Assembly (NCBI RefSeq): GCF_030345795.1
Contig: NZ_JAUALB010000001.1
Coordinates: 2,537,001 to 2,601,000, forward strand
Source: Micromonospora sp. WMMA1363
GTDB lineage: Bacteria; Actinomycetota; Actinomycetes; Mycobacteriales; Micromonosporaceae
Length of the DNA stretch: 64,000 bases
Direction of reading: 5' to 3'
Positions within the stretch are counted from its first letter, which is position 1; every line of letters begins with the position of its first letter. The position numbers and the translations under genes are program-made. Below the pieces are notes generated by a model, which searched no databases, was not told the DNA's origin, and worked only from the letters and a program-made list of their open reading frames with translations. Positions 1 through 9,324 of this stretch are shown here, one piece after another.

Positions 1-2
1 TC

Positions 3-2132
3 CCCACCGTCTCGATGGGCCTCGGCGGCGTCAACGCCATCTACCAGGCCCGGTTCAACCGGTACCTGCACCACCGCGGCATCAAGGACACCTCCGACCA
101 GCACGTCTGGGCGTTCCTCGGCGACGGCGAGATGGACGAGCCGGAGACGCTCGGCGCGATCGGGGTGGCCGCCCGCGAGGAGCTGGACAACCTCACCTTC
201 GTCATCAACTGCAACCTCCAGCGCCTCGACGGACCGGTCCGCGGCAACGGCAAGGTCATGCAGGAGCTGGAGGCGTTCTTCCGGGGTGCCGGCTGGAACG
301 TCGTCAAGGTGGTGTGGGGCCGCGAGTGGGACCCGCTGCTCGCCCGGGACACCGACGGCGCGCTGGTCAACCTCATGAACACCACGCCCGACGGGGACTA
401 CCAGACCTACAAGGCGGAGTCCGGGACGTACGTCCGGGAGCACTTCTTCGGTCGCGACCCGCGGACCCGCAAGATGGTCGAGCACCTGACCGACGAGGAG
501 ATCTGGAACCTCAAGCGCGGCGGCCACGACTATCGGAAGCTCTACGCGGCGTACAAGGCGGCGATGGAGCACACCGGTCAGCCGACGGTGATCCTGGCCA
601 AGACGATCAAGGGCTGGACGCTCGGCTCGCACTTCGAGGGCCGCAACGCCACCCACCAGATGAAGAAGCTGACGTTGGAGGACCTGAAGACCTTCCGCGA
701 CCGGCTCTACCTGGACATCCCGGACAGGGCGCTGGAGGAGAACCCCTACCTGCCGCCGTACTACCACCCGGGCGAGAAGTCCGACGAGATCGCCTACCTC
801 AAGGACCGGCGAGCCCAACTCGGCGGCTATCTGCCGTCGCGGCGACCCGGCACCAAGCGGCTCACCATCCCCGGCCCGGAGCGCTTCTCCGACGTCAAGC
901 GCGGCTCCGGCAAGCAGAAGGTTGCCACCACGATGGCCTTCGTCCGCCTGCTCAAGGACGTGATGAAGGACAAGGAGTTCGGCAGGCGCTGGGTGCCGAT
1001 CATCCCGGACGAGGCACGCACCTTCGGCATGGACTCGCTGTTCCCGACGCAGAAGATCTACTCCCCGCACGGCCAGCGGTACACCTCGGTCGACCGGGAG
1101 CTGTTCCTGTCGTACAAGGAGTCGACCGCCGGGCAGATCCTGCACGAGGGCATCAACGAGGTCGGGTCGGTGGCGTCGTTCACGGCGGCGGGCTCCTCGT
1201 ACGCCACGCACAACGAGCCGATGATCCCGATGTACATCTTCTACTCGATGTTCGGCTTCCAGCGCACCGCCGACGGGCTGTGGGCGGCGGCCGACCAGAT
1301 GGCGCGGGGCTTCCTGCTCGGTGCCACCGCCGGACGCACCACACTCAACGGTGAGGGTCTCCAACACGAGGACGGCCACTCGCTGCTGATCGCTGCCACC
1401 AACCCGGCGGTGGTCGCCTACGACCCGGCGTTCGCGTACGAGATCGCGCACATCGTGGAGAACGGCCTGCACCGCATGTACGGAGTGGCGCAGGAGAACG
1501 TCTTCTACTACCTGACCGTCTACAACGAGCCGATCGTGCAGCCGGCGGAGCCGGACGCGGTGGACGTCGAGGGCCTGCTCAAGGGGATCTACCGCTACGC
1601 GGTGGCACCCCAGGTGGACGGTCCGAAGGCGCAGCTGCTCGCCTCGGGCACCGGCATGCAGTGGGCGCTGCAGGCGCAGGAGCTGCTCGCCCAGGACTGG
1701 GGGGTGGCCGCCGACGTCTGGTCGGTGACGTCGTGGACGGAGCTGCGCCGGGATGCGGTCGAGGCCGAGGAGCACAACCTGGTCAACCCGGGTGGAGACC
1801 AGCGGGTGCCGTATGTGGCGCGGAAGCTGGCCGACGCCGACGGCCCGAAGGTCGCGGTCAGCGACTGGATGCGGGCGGTGCCCGACCTGATCGCCCGCTG
1901 GGTGCCGGGCGACTACACCTCGCTCGGCACCGACGGGTTCGGCATGTCGGACACCCGGCACGCCCTGCGCCGGTACTTCCACGTGGACGCCGAGTCGATC
2001 GTGGTCGCGACGCTGCGGCAGCTCGCCCTGCGGGGCGCGGTGCCGGCGACCGTGCCCGCCGAGGCAGCCAAGAAGTACGCGATCGAGGACGTCACCGCCG
2101 CCCCGGTCGGCGAGACCGGCGGCGACAGCTAG
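3..2132 (+). CDS. aceE: Pyruvate dehydrogenase E1 component, homodimeric type (5' end outside window)
   Basis: This is the C-terminal 709 residues of the large homodimeric E1 of the pyruvate dehydrogenase complex, which decarboxylates pyruvate with thiamine diphosphate and passes the acetyl group to E2 lipoyl domains. The frame is open to the left edge, so the start lies before the window; full-length members are about 900 residues. The thiamine diphosphate/Mg motif GDGEMDEPE followed by the NCN segment is near visible residues 38-66. The transketolase-like pyrimidine domain ([19 protein letters not shown]) lies in the middle and the C-terminal transketolase domain closes the protein. It reads without interruption to a TAG stop at 2130-2132, followed by a strong hairpin. 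Its position a few kilobases before fasR-fabD fits acetyl-CoA supply for fatty acid synthesis. Confidence 0.97.
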   Translation, partial: PTVSMGLGGVNAIYQARFNRYLHHRGIKDTSDQHVWAFLGDGEMDEPETLGAIGVAAREELDNLTFVINCNLQRLDGPVRGNGKVMQELEAFFRGAGWNVVKVVWGREWDPLLARDTDGALVNLMNTTPDGDYQTYKAESGTYVREHFFGRDPRTRKMVEHLTDEEIWNLKRGGHDYRKLYAAYKAAMEHTGQPTVILAKTIKGWTLGSHFEGRNATHQMKKLTLEDLKTFRDRLYLDIPDRALEENPYLPPYYHPGEKSDEIAYLKDRRAQLGGYLPSRRPGTKRLTIPGPERFSDVKRGSGKQKVATTMAFVRLLKDVMKDKEFGRRWVPIIPDEARTFGMDSLFPTQKIYSPHGQRYTSVDRELFLSYKESTAGQILHEGINEVGSVASFTAAGSSYATHNEPMIPMYIFYSMFGFQRTADGLWAAADQMARGFLLGATAGRTTLNGEGLQHEDGHSLLIAATNPAVVAYDPAFAYEIAHIVENGLHRMYGVAQENVFYYLTVYNEPIVQPAEPDAVDVEGLLKGIYRYAVAPQVDGPKAQLLASGTGMQWALQAQELLAQDWGVAADVWSVTSWTELRRDAVEAEEHNLVNPGGDQRVPYVARKLADADGPKVAVSDWMRAVPDLIARWVPGDYTSLGTDGFGMSDTRHALRRYFHVDAESIVVATLRQLALRGAVPATVPAEAAKKYAIEDVTAAPVGETGGDS

Positions 2133-2135
2133 CCC

Positions 2136-2189
2136 GGACAGGACGCACGGCCCGGCGCCATCACGCGCGTCGGGCCGTGCGCCGTGTCC
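2136..2189 (+). terminator. Hairpin terminator after aceE
   Basis: A 10-bp perfect stem (GCACGGCCCG at 2145-2154 with CGGGCCGTGC at 2171-2180) is flanked by an outer GGACA/TGTCC pair at 2136-2140 and 2185-2189. There is no U-run, as is common in actinomycetes. It starts 3 bases after the aceE stop. Confidence 0.7.
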
Positions 2190-2336
2190 AGGGACGGGCG
2201 GTTCGGCGCGGCCGGTATCGGACGCGGACTTGTTGCGACATCCGGGACGGCCAGGGCGCACAGTGGCGGTGGCCCGGGATCCCTGGCGGGGACCCGGGCC
2301 ACCGCCGGGGGCGGGTGACGCCAGGACTCGGCCCGG

Positions 2337-2780
2337 TCAGCCGACGGCGGCCAGGTCGGTCAGCCGGGCGAGCGAGTCCTCCAGGTCGGCGCCGACCCGA
2401 CGCAGGCCGAGTCGGAGCAGGGCGGCCTTGGCTGGGCCAGCCGGCCAGCGTACGACGATGAGCCGCACGGTCGTCCCGCCCTCCTCCTCGGCGGTGAGCT
2501 GGACGTAGATTTCGGTGCGCGCCTCGGCGCGGGCCCCGGCGCCCTTGGCGCGTTCCCGCCAGCCGATCAGGGTCGGCTCCTGGTAGGCGATCACCTCGGC
2601 CTCATGCGCCGTGCCGCGCCCCGCCTGGACCAACTGCCGCCGGCCGAAGCCCTCGCCCGAGAGCACCTCGGCCGCACGGACCCCGGCCAGCCAGTCCGGC
2701 AACTGTTCGGCCCGCTGGACGACGCCCCAGACCGCTCCGATCGGCGCCATCACGTGCGCACTGCGTTCCACGAGGATCAT
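2337..2780 (-). CDS. SRPBCC (START-like) family protein
   Basis: A 147-residue protein of the polyketide cyclase / START-like fold. It begins MILVERSAHVMAPIGAVWGVVQRAEQLPDWL, the usual first strand and helix of this family (entry strand, then a helix with a W near residue 28). A central GWRER segment follows, and the C-terminal helix (PAKAALLRLGLRRVGADLEDSLARL) closes the hydrophobic cavity. Such proteins bind small hydrophobic ligands; the ligand cannot be named. The ATG at 2780 was chosen over a possible start 30 bases upstream because a strong GGAGGAA ribosome site sits just before it. It stands alone, convergent with aceE. Confidence 0.8.
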   Translation of the reverse strand: MILVERSAHVMAPIGAVWGVVQRAEQLPDWLAGVRAAEVLSGEGFGRRQLVQAGRGTAHEAEVIAYQEPTLIGWRERAKGAGARAEARTEIYVQLTAEEEGGTTVRLIVVRWPAGPAKAALLRLGLRRVGADLEDSLARLTDLAAVG

Positions 2781-2903
2781 TTCCGTCTTCCTCCAGTGAG
2801 GACATCCCACAATATCGGCACTCTATGCGCAAATTCGGACTTACTTGGACGGGTTCGGAAAAGACACGCCGAAAACCATTGCGGAGCGGGGACTCCGAGG
2901 CCT

Positions 2904-3104
2904 ATGGCGCTGCACGCCAGGGACCTGCCACAGCCGCTGGAAGACGCCGGCGGCTGGCTGAACCGGGACGCCGCCTACCGGTTCGCCGAGTACGCCGACG
3001 CGACCGCCGCCCGGTTTGGCGACCGGGTGCGGCTGTGGATCACGCTCAACGAACCATGCATCCACATGAGCCCCGGTCACGGCACGGGGGTGCACGCACC
3101 GGGG
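2904..3104 (+). pseudogene. Internal fragment of a family 1 beta-glucosidase
   Basis: About 67 codons read as the central part of a GH1 beta-glucosidase: RDLPQPLEDAGGWLNRDAAYRFAEYA, then RVRLWITLNEP. The NEP is the acid/base catalytic motif of the family and DLPQPL precedes it by the usual distance. The fragment has no start and lacks the first 100 or so residues and everything after the NEP region. It ends at a junction inside GVHAPG, where the sequence switches to a transporter fragment in another frame. It is a deletion relic, not an expressed gene. Confidence 0.75.
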
Positions 3105-3325
3105 TCTACCTGTCGGTGGACGCGGCGCTCATCACGCAGGTGCTCCCCCGGGCCGCCGACCGGGCCAAGGATCTCGACGTGATCAACATCGCGAACCCGG
3201 CGCCACAGGTGCTCGGCCCGGCGATCTCCGCGCCGATCGTGGTGTTCCTGGGCGGCCACCCGGTCCTGTATGCCGTCACCGCGGCGGCCACCGTCCTGGT
3301 GTTTAAGATCCACTCCGTTGCGTGA
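3101..3325 (+). pseudogene. C-terminal fragment of an MFS sugar transporter
   Basis: About 74 codons match the last transmembrane helices of a major facilitator protein: GVYLSVDAALITQVLP, then DVINIANPAPQVLGPAISAPIVVFLGG, then a last hydrophobic helix and a TGA stop at 3323-3325. The frame differs by one from the adjoining GH1 piece, and the join at about 3101-3104 is abrupt. In actinomycetes GH1 genes and MFS sugar transporters are often neighbours, so one deletion could have removed the sequence between them. No start codon or promoter remains. Confidence 0.7.
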
Positions 3326-3418
3326 CCGCCGGCAGCACGGGCGGGGATCCCGTTGATGAGCGAGGCGATGACAAGGGGCCCTTCCTCGCGGCGCGAGGGG
3401 CGGCCGTAGGCTGGGGGC

Positions 3419-4828
3419 GTGACGGTACGTGTACGCTTCGCCCCCTCCCCTACCGGTATGTTCCACGTCGGCGGTGCCCGCTCGGCGCTGCAGAACTGGA
3501 TCTACGCCAAGCAGCAGGGCGGGGTGTTCGTACTGCGCATCGAGGACACCGACGCGGCCCGCAACAAGCCGGAGTGGACCGAGGGGATCCTCTCGGCGCT
3601 GGACTGGATCGGCATCGCCCGGGGCAGCTACGAGGGCCCCTACTTCCAGTCCCGGTACGCCGGCGAGCACCGGGCCGCCGCCGCCCGGCTGTACGAGTCC
3701 GGTCGGGCGTACCACTGCGACTGCACCCGAGAGTCGGTACAGGCCCGCACCGGCTCGCAGTACACCGGGTACGACGGGTTCTGCCGCGACCGCGGCCTGA
3801 CGCCCGGTGAGGGTCGCGCGCTGCGCTTCCGTACGCCCGACGAGGGCGAGACCGTGGTGGTCGATCTGATCCGTGGCGAGCCCACCTTCGAGAACAGGCT
3901 GATCGAGGACTTCGTCATCGCCCGGGGCGACGGCTCGCCGGTCTTCCTGCTCGCCAACGTGGTCGACGACGTGACCATGGGGATCACCCACGTGATCCGG
4001 GCCGAGGAGCACCTGCCCAACACCCCGAAGCAGCAGCTGCTCTGGGACGCGCTGGGCGTCAAGCCTCCGCTGTGGGCGCACGTCCCGGTGGTGGTCAACG
4101 AGAAGCGGCAGAAGCTGTCCAAGCGTCGCGACAAGGTCGCCCTCGAGGCGTACCGCGAGGAGGGTTACCTGGCCGACGCGATGCGCAACTATCTCATGCT
4201 GCTCGGCTGGGCGCCGTCCGGCGACCGCGAGATCGTGCCCTGGTCGGTGATCGAGGAGGAGTTCCGGCTGGCCGACGTCAACCCGTCGCCGGCGTTCTTC
4301 GACGAGAAGAAGCTGCGCGCGTTCAACGGCGAGTACATTCGCGCCCTGCCGGTGGCCGAGTTCATCGCCGCCTGTCAGCCGTGGCTGACCGGAGCCGACA
4401 CCATCGCGCCGCCGCCATGGCAGCCAGAGGAGTTCGACGCCGAAGCGTTCGCGGCGGTGGCCCCGCTGGCGCAGACCCGGATCGCGGTGCTCAGCGAGAT
4501 CGTGCCGAACGTCGACTTTCTCTTCCTGGACTCGCCGCTGATCGACGAGGCGGCCTGGGTCAAGGCGATGAAGGAGGGCGCAGCGGAGCTGCTCGACGCG
4601 TCCGTCGCCGCCTTCGAGGCGCTGGCGTCCTGGGACGCGGTGTCCATCAAGTCGGCGCTGGAGGCGGTCGGTGCACAGCGTGGCCTCAGGCTGGGCAAGG
4701 CTCAGGCCCCGGTCCGGGTCGCGGTGACCGGCCGCAGCGTCGGACTTCCGCTCTTCGAGTCGCTGGAGGTGCTCGGCCAGGACCGCACCCTCACCCGCCT
4801 GCGTGCCGCGCGTCTCCGGCTCTTCTGA
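3419..4828 (+). CDS. gltX: Glutamate--tRNA ligase
   Basis: A class I aminoacyl-tRNA synthetase of 469 residues that charges tRNA-Glu, and in organisms with the amidotransferase route also tRNA-Gln. The class I HIGH signature appears as HVGG near residue 15 after APSPTG, and the KMSKS loop appears as KLSKR near residue 232. RFAPSPTG and LRIEDTD are typical glutamyl motifs. The C-terminal helical anticodon-binding region runs to the end ([14 protein letters not shown] close). The start is a GTG at 3419; length is normal. A 410-base intergenic stretch follows, in which no tRNA gene is visible. Confidence 0.97.
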   Translation: MTVRVRFAPSPTGMFHVGGARSALQNWIYAKQQGGVFVLRIEDTDAARNKPEWTEGILSALDWIGIARGSYEGPYFQSRYAGEHRAAAARLYESGRAYHCDCTRESVQARTGSQYTGYDGFCRDRGLTPGEGRALRFRTPDEGETVVVDLIRGEPTFENRLIEDFVIARGDGSPVFLLANVVDDVTMGITHVIRAEEHLPNTPKQQLLWDALGVKPPLWAHVPVVVNEKRQKLSKRRDKVALEAYREEGYLADAMRNYLMLLGWAPSGDREIVPWSVIEEEFRLADVNPSPAFFDEKKLRAFNGEYIRALPVAEFIAACQPWLTGADTIAPPPWQPEEFDAEAFAAVAPLAQTRIAVLSEIVPNVDFLFLDSPLIDEAAWVKAMKEGAAELLDASVAAFEALASWDAVSIKSALEAVGAQRGLRLGKAQAPVRVAVTGRSVGLPLFESLEVLGQDRTLTRLRAARLRLF

Positions 4829-5238
4829 TCCCTCCCACCTTCGCGGGTCGGTCTCTACTCGCTTGTGCTGGCAATGTGACCGGACGACAAGTGCAAGATC
4901 ACGGGGATGGTGGGGTCGTGGGGTGGCCTGGGAGGCGGGGCCGGGCGCCGGCGCGGCGACACACCGAATACCACTGGCGAGGCACGGGCCACACGTGCGA
5001 CCCTGCCCGTCATGAAACCCTCCCTAACGGCACGATCCGCCCACCGGACAACAGCGGTCGTGGATTGATCGTCACGTGGTTCGCACCTACTTCCAACTAC
5101 AGTTTGGCAAGGTGCAACCGGCCGCCGTGCGGCGGCGTCATAAGGTTGGGTATCCAGCCTGCGATTGCGGTCACGTCGGTCGGCCCGACACATGACCCTG
5201 CAGTGCAGCCATCCATCGAACGGGGCGAGGAGAAGGCG
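4829..5238. other. Intergenic region between gltX and a secreted protein gene
   Basis: No plausible reading frame or tRNA is seen. A possible promoter for the next gene is TTGATC with a 17-base spacer to TACTTC (about 5065-5093). A GC-rich inverted segment lies near 5120-5140, and a good AGGAG ribosome site is at the right edge. Confidence 0.4.
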
Positions 5239-5889
5239 ATGGTCCGAAGGGTACGGCGGCTGACCGCTCTGGTCGCGGGAGCACTGGCGACGGGAGTGCT
5301 GTCGCTCGGTCTGGCCGCTCCGGTGACGGCGACCCCGAAGCCGAGGCCCGCGGGCGTCGACATCACGGGCAAGGGGCTGACCGAGCCGCTGCGGCTGCGC
5401 GCGGACCTGCACCCGACCGAGGTGGTCGCCGTCATCGACCAGGTCAGCTTCCTCGGAAGCACCGGCCAGACCACCAGCCCGCGCAAGGCCGACCTCGGTC
5501 CGAAGTACACGCTCGTGGTGCTCTCCGGCGGGACACCGCGACAAACCTACGACCTGTATCCGAAGGCGGTCGGCGGGCCGCGCGTCTACCGGCCGGCGAA
5601 GCAGCCGGGCTCGCGGCAGACCACCGCCGGCTGGTTCCTCGGCCGGCTCAACATGTCAGAGACACTGCGGACAGTCGGCGTGCCGTTGAAACGCGAGTTC
5701 GACACGGTGAGCGGGGGCGTCGGCGGCGGCGAGCGGGTGATTCCGGAGGATGCCATCAACCCCGCCAAGGACATCGACGAGGCGCTGGGCGAGTTGCGGC
5801 GAGTGTTGCTGCTCAACGTGGCGGTCGTGGTCGCTATCACGTTCGGGCTGGCTGGGATCGCCCTGCTGATCCGCCGCCGGACCCGCTGA
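5239..5889 (+). CDS. Secreted protein with C-terminal membrane anchor, unknown function
   Basis: A 216-residue protein. The N-terminus is a signal peptide (MVRRVRRLTALVAGALATGVLSLGLA, cleavage likely after VTATP at about residue 32). An extracytoplasmic region of about 145 residues follows, and one transmembrane helix near residues 188-210 is followed by the positively charged tail RRRTR, so the bulk should face outside. No enzymatic motif is recognised; the middle resembles a compact beta domain. The start ATG is preceded by GGCGAGGAGAAGG. It is monocistronic and convergent with decayed sequence. The reading frame is open well upstream, but only this segment has protein-like composition. Confidence 0.7.
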   Translation: MVRRVRRLTALVAGALATGVLSLGLAAPVTATPKPRPAGVDITGKGLTEPLRLRADLHPTEVVAVIDQVSFLGSTGQTTSPRKADLGPKYTLVVLSGGTPRQTYDLYPKAVGGPRVYRPAKQPGSRQTTAGWFLGRLNMSETLRTVGVPLKREFDTVSGGVGGGERVIPEDAINPAKDIDEALGELRRVLLLNVAVVVAITFGLAGIALLIRRRTR

Positions 5890-5960
5890 CACCACCTCGG
5901 CGGAGTTCAGACCCTCAGGACCGCCCTGAGCCGAACGTGGCCCGCCTCGACCAGACGAAC

Positions 5961-6041
5961 CGCGCACCGCCTGGTCGAGGGGGAACGTCCGGGTCACGTG
6001 GACGGTCAGCCGGCCCGCGTCCACCAGCCCCGCCAGGACAG
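5961..6041 (-). pseudogene. Remnant of the C-terminus of a quinone oxidoreductase / zinc-type alcohol dehydrogenase
   Basis: The minus strand reads VLAGLVDAGRLTVHVTRTFPLDQAVR, the familiar C-terminal segment of MDR-family quinone oxidoreductases (residues near LVDAGRL...FPLDEAAEAH). Only about 27 codons remain. The frame upstream has no recognisable Rossmann fold and the canonical end is lost. Confidence 0.5.
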
Positions 6042-6097
6042 CACGAGCAGGTCGGGTTCGCGGGCACCACGCTGGTGGCCGGACGGCCGGCGGACAG

Positions 6098-6436
6098 TCA
6101 GCACCAGCGGCGTGGCGGCCGCTCGCGGCGACCGATCCGCTGCCGGGGCCGGACCGGGCCGTGCCGGTGCCCACCCGCCCAACCCGGCTGGTCACTGCGG
6201 CAGCTGGCGGGCACGGGCTCGGTGACGCCGGACGACGGCGGATCGGCCGACCGCTGCCGGGGCACCGCGACGTCGTCGTCGGCGGGCTCGGGCACGCGCC
6301 CCGTGGACATCTCACCCGGGTGCGCCGGCGTGCCCCCGGCCAGCCGCCGGTGGTGCTTGCCGGCCGGCTGCTCGTGGTGACCAGGCCGGTAGGGCTCGCC
6401 CTGGGCGCAGCCGTGGTCGGCCTCCCCATGCGCCAT
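6098..6436 (-). CDS. Possible small hypothetical protein
   Basis: A 112-codon frame beginning MAHGEADHGCAQGEPYRPG. In its favour, an AGGAG-containing ribosome site (GAGGAGACCGGG) lies directly before the ATG and no other gene occupies this DNA. Against it, the composition is rich in H, P, R and G with no domain, and it lies in a decayed region. It could equally be chance coding in GC-rich DNA. Confidence 0.25.
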   Translation of the reverse strand: MAHGEADHGCAQGEPYRPGHHEQPAGKHHRRLAGGTPAHPGEMSTGRVPEPADDDVAVPRQRSADPPSSGVTEPVPASCRSDQPGWAGGHRHGPVRPRQRIGRRERPPRRWC

Positions 6437-6536
6437 CCCGGTCTCCTCACACTCGCCGTCGCCCGCCGGCGGTCGCCCCGGCGTGCCCTGTCACCGTACT
6501 GGTCGAGGGTGCGGAGCTGTGCAACGCGTACCCAGG

Positions 6537-7076
6537 TCAGCCCCGGGCCCGGCGCGGGAAGATCGTCTCCCACACCGGAAAGGCGACCAGCCAGACGACG
6601 ACGGCGAGGCTGAGCCTCGCAATCCAGTTCGCCAGCTCACGGGTACGCTCGGCGTCACCGACCCAGACGATCGCCAGGACGAGCAGGCCGCAGGCGATCG
6701 CCCAGCCGAGCAGACCGCGCGCCCACTGCCGCCACTCGTGCCGGGTTCGGGCCCACCCGTGCCGGGGCGGGCGCACCGGAGGCGGCCCGCCCGCGAACCA
6801 GTACGCGAACCGCTGATCGGCCCAGCGGACCGTGGAACGGCCGAACGCCGCCGAGAAGCCCAGGTAGGCGGCCGCCAGGCCGTGCGTGACGTCCGCGGTG
6901 GCGCCGCGCCGCAGGTCCAGCGCGGTCGCCACGAGGAGCACCAGATCCACCAGGGGTACGCACACCAGCAGCGCCGCCCCGACCCGCGGCCGGCGCAGCG
7001 GGTAGCGCGCCACCAGCCCGGCCACGAGCACCACCCAGAACGCGATCTCGCCGGCGACGATCAGTCCGACCAGCAT
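6537..7076 (-). CDS. Integral membrane protein, unknown function
   Basis: A 179-residue polytopic protein with four or five predicted transmembrane helices: residues 1-22, 32-52, a middle amphipathic stretch, then 123-141 and 150-170. Between them is a cytoplasmic-looking loop with YWFAGGPPPVRPPRHGWARTRHEWRQW. No catalytic motif is seen. The ATG at 7076 has an excellent GGGAGGGAGAAAG ribosome site. It is divergently transcribed from the two-component system that starts about 200 bases away. Confidence 0.75.
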   Translation of the reverse strand: MLVGLIVAGEIAFWVVLVAGLVARYPLRRPRVGAALLVCVPLVDLVLLVATALDLRRGATADVTHGLAAAYLGFSAAFGRSTVRWADQRFAYWFAGGPPPVRPPRHGWARTRHEWRQWARGLLGWAIACGLLVLAIVWVGDAERTRELANWIARLSLAVVVWLVAFPVWETIFPRRARG

Positions 7077-7270
7077 CTTTCTCCCTCCCCATGTCCGGTC
7101 CCTTTAGGCTCGCCGGCCCGGGGACGGCCGACCTCGACACCGCAGACGATCCTCAGGTCCATCCTTCGACGGACCCGCGCGCCGACATCCGCCCTTCGAC
7201 GGAGGGGCGGTGGGTGATCTCCGTCCCGGGTCGGAGTCCGGGCGACCGGCGTTGTGGTGGGATCGGAGCC

Positions 7271-8479
7271 ATGCGACCGCCACCCTGGCTCGGCCCCGGC
7301 ACGCTCGGCCGGGACCTCACGCTGGGCGGAGTGTCCCTGGCCGGCGGTCTGGTCCTGTACGCCATCGGCACACAGCCGCAGCTGCCCTACGGGACGATGA
7401 CACCGGACCCGGCGTTCCTGCCGTCGCTCGTGGCGGTCTGCGTGGCGGTCGCTCTGCGGCGGGTCGCGACCGGAACCAGCCTGGCGCTGGGCACCGTGGC
7501 GGTGGTCGTCGACGTGGCCCTGGGCGGATCGCTGGCCACCGTCCTCGTGTACACCCAGGTCCTCTACGACGCGTGTGTGTTCGGCTCGCGTCGGACGTGG
7601 CGGTGGCTGCTGCGGGTCACCGTGGCGCTGAGCGTGCTCGGCGCGGCGGCCGGGGTGCTGTGGCTGGGACGCTGGCAGGGGGTCGGCGTGGGAGCGCCGG
7701 TGGTGCTTGCCGGAGTGCTCCCGGTGGTCACCGGGCTCAGTGTGCGGCAGTACCGCGACCAGGCCACCGCAGAGCGCACCTGGGCCGAGCAGACCGCCCG
7801 CCTGGTCGAACTGGACCGACGGGAGGCGGTAAGCACCGAGCGGGCCCGGATGGCGCGGGAGCTGCACGACGTGATCGCCAACCACCTGAGCGCGGTGGCC
7901 ATCCACGCCACCGCCGTGCTCTCCGTGCCCGACCTGGGCCGGTCACAGGTGGAGTCGGCGCTGCGGGTGATCCGGGAAAGCAGCGTGCAGGGCCTGGCCG
8001 AGATGCGGCAGATGATCGGGCTGCTCCGCGGCCCGGCCGAGAGCGGGACCGGCGAGGACGCGACGGAGGAGGCGACCCGGGCCCGGTTGAGCGAGGTGGC
8101 GACCGTGGTGGACCGCGCACGGGCTGCCGGGCTGGCGGTGCGGGTGCGCTGGCGGGGTGAGCCCCGCGTACTGCCGGTAGGGGTGGACCTCGCCGCGTAC
8201 CGGATCGTGCAGGAGTCGCTGACCAACGCGCTCAAACACGGCACGGGTGAGGCGGACCTGAAGGTGGCGTACGAGCCGGCGACGGTGGTGGTGAGCGTGG
8301 CCAACCGGCCGCGCCGCGAGGCCGCGACGGTGGGTGGCGGGGGCGCCGGACTGATCGGGATGCGGGAGCGGGTGGCATTGCTGCACGGCCGGTTCACCGC
8401 CGGGCCCCGGGACGGACACTGGCACGTCCGGGCCGAACTGCCGACCGACGCTTTCGTCGGGAACGGGAGGGCGAGATGA
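7271..8479 (+). CDS. Two-component sensor histidine kinase (NarL/DesK type)
   Basis: A 402-residue kinase with a membrane-embedded sensor region (four to five hydrophobic helices in residues 10-155) and no large extracytoplasmic domain, suggesting it senses membrane state or a partner. The HisKA_3 dimerisation/phosphoacceptor helix carries ARELHDVIANHLSAVAIHA near residue 195, with the H of ELHD as phosphorylation site. The HATPase domain follows with an N-box (ESLTNALKHG near 318) and a G-box (GGGGAGLIGMRERV near 357). The ATG at 7271 follows CGGAGCC. It overlaps the response regulator by 4 bases (ATGA), so the pair is translationally coupled. Confidence 0.93.
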   Translation: MRPPPWLGPGTLGRDLTLGGVSLAGGLVLYAIGTQPQLPYGTMTPDPAFLPSLVAVCVAVALRRVATGTSLALGTVAVVVDVALGGSLATVLVYTQVLYDACVFGSRRTWRWLLRVTVALSVLGAAAGVLWLGRWQGVGVGAPVVLAGVLPVVTGLSVRQYRDQATAERTWAEQTARLVELDRREAVSTERARMARELHDVIANHLSAVAIHATAVLSVPDLGRSQVESALRVIRESSVQGLAEMRQMIGLLRGPAESGTGEDATEEATRARLSEVATVVDRARAAGLAVRVRWRGEPRVLPVGVDLAAYRIVQESLTNALKHGTGEADLKVAYEPATVVVSVANRPRREAATVGGGGAGLIGMRERVALLHGRFTAGPRDGHWHVRAELPTDAFVGNGRAR

Positions 8480-9168
8480 CCGGCCCGGTCCGGGTACTCC
8501 TCGCCGACGACCAGTCGACCGTACGGGCGGGCCTGGCCCTGATCCTGGCGGGAGAGCCCGGCGTCGAGGTGGTGGGTGAGGCTGACGACGGTGTCGAGGC
8601 GGTCCGGCTGTGCCGGGAGTTGCGCCCGGACGTCGCGGTGCTCGATGTGCGGATGCCTCGCCGGGACGGCATCTCGGCGACCCGGGAGATCGTCACGGAC
8701 CACCTCGCCGACGTGCTGGTGCTCACCACGTTCGACCTCGACGAGTACGTTTTCGGGGCGTTGCGGGCCGGCGCCGCCGGATTCCTGCTCAAGGACACCG
8801 ACGCGGCCGGGCTGGTCGCCGCGGTGCGGACGGTGGCCCGCGGCGAGGGCTTCATCGCCCCGGCGGTGACCCGGCGCCTGATCACCGCCTTCGCGGCCAG
8901 CGCGCCGGCCACCCCGGAGAGCGCCCGAGCGGCGGTAGGCGCGTTGACGCCCCGCGAACGAGACGTGCTCACCTGCCTCGGGTTGGGCCTGTCCAACCAG
9001 CAGATCGCCGACCGGTTGACGATGGCGGAGAGCACCACGAAGACCCACGTCAGCCGAATCCTCGCCAAGCTCGACCTGCGCAGCCGGGTGCAGGCTGCCA
9101 TCCTGGCCCAGGAACTGGGCCTGCCGGTGCCTCCGCCGGCCGCGCCGGCGGGCGGGGGCACCGGGTAG
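8476..9168 (+). CDS. LuxR/NarL-family response regulator
   Basis: A 230-residue partner of the preceding kinase. The receiver domain (1-120) shows the acidic pair DD near residue 11, the phosphoacceptor D in AVLDVRMP near residue 56, the T in VLTTF near 84 and the K in LLKDT near 106. The C-terminal LuxR helix-turn-helix (LTPRERDVLTCLGLGLSNQQIADRL...KTHVSRILAKL) spans about residues 156-212. It shares ATGA with the kinase stop. The regulated genes are not evident; the neighbouring membrane protein on the opposite strand is a possible target. Confidence 0.95.
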   Translation: MTGPVRVLLADDQSTVRAGLALILAGEPGVEVVGEADDGVEAVRLCRELRPDVAVLDVRMPRRDGISATREIVTDHLADVLVLTTFDLDEYVFGALRAGAAGFLLKDTDAAGLVAAVRTVARGEGFIAPAVTRRLITAFAASAPATPESARAAVGALTPRERDVLTCLGLGLSNQQIADRLTMAESTTKTHVSRILAKLDLRSRVQAAILAQELGLPVPPPAAPAGGGTG

Positions 9169-9324
9169 GGACCGGCCCTACGTCCCGGCTGTGATCCGAC
9201 CGGCGCCTTCACCCGGCCCGTACCTCGCCGACGCCGCCGGCATCAGGTCGACCGGTTCCCCTCGACCGAGGGCGGCGGCCCAGGCCCGGCGAACCAGAGC
9301 ACGGCTTGTCACTAGGCTGGGGCG

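Larger units (their letters stand above)
5890..6536. other. Mostly decayed 650-base stretch
   Basis: Between two solid genes this segment has no well-supported complete gene. It holds a short quinone-oxidoreductase-like remnant (5961-6041, minus strand) and one weak 112-codon minus-strand frame (6098-6436). The rest has high GC but no frame with convincing protein character. Confidence 0.5.

Noticed and set aside
2604..3182. Plus-strand reading frame running over the SRPBCC gene into the GH1 fragment
   Set aside because: Its first 95 codons lie opposite the SRPBCC gene and lack protein-like character; only the GH1-like portion is meaningful, as a fragment.
4829..5238. Possible tRNA-Glu or tRNA-Gln after gltX, as seen in some actinomycetes
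   Set aside because: No cloverleaf or T-loop pattern (GGTTCGAATCC type) is visible in the spacer.
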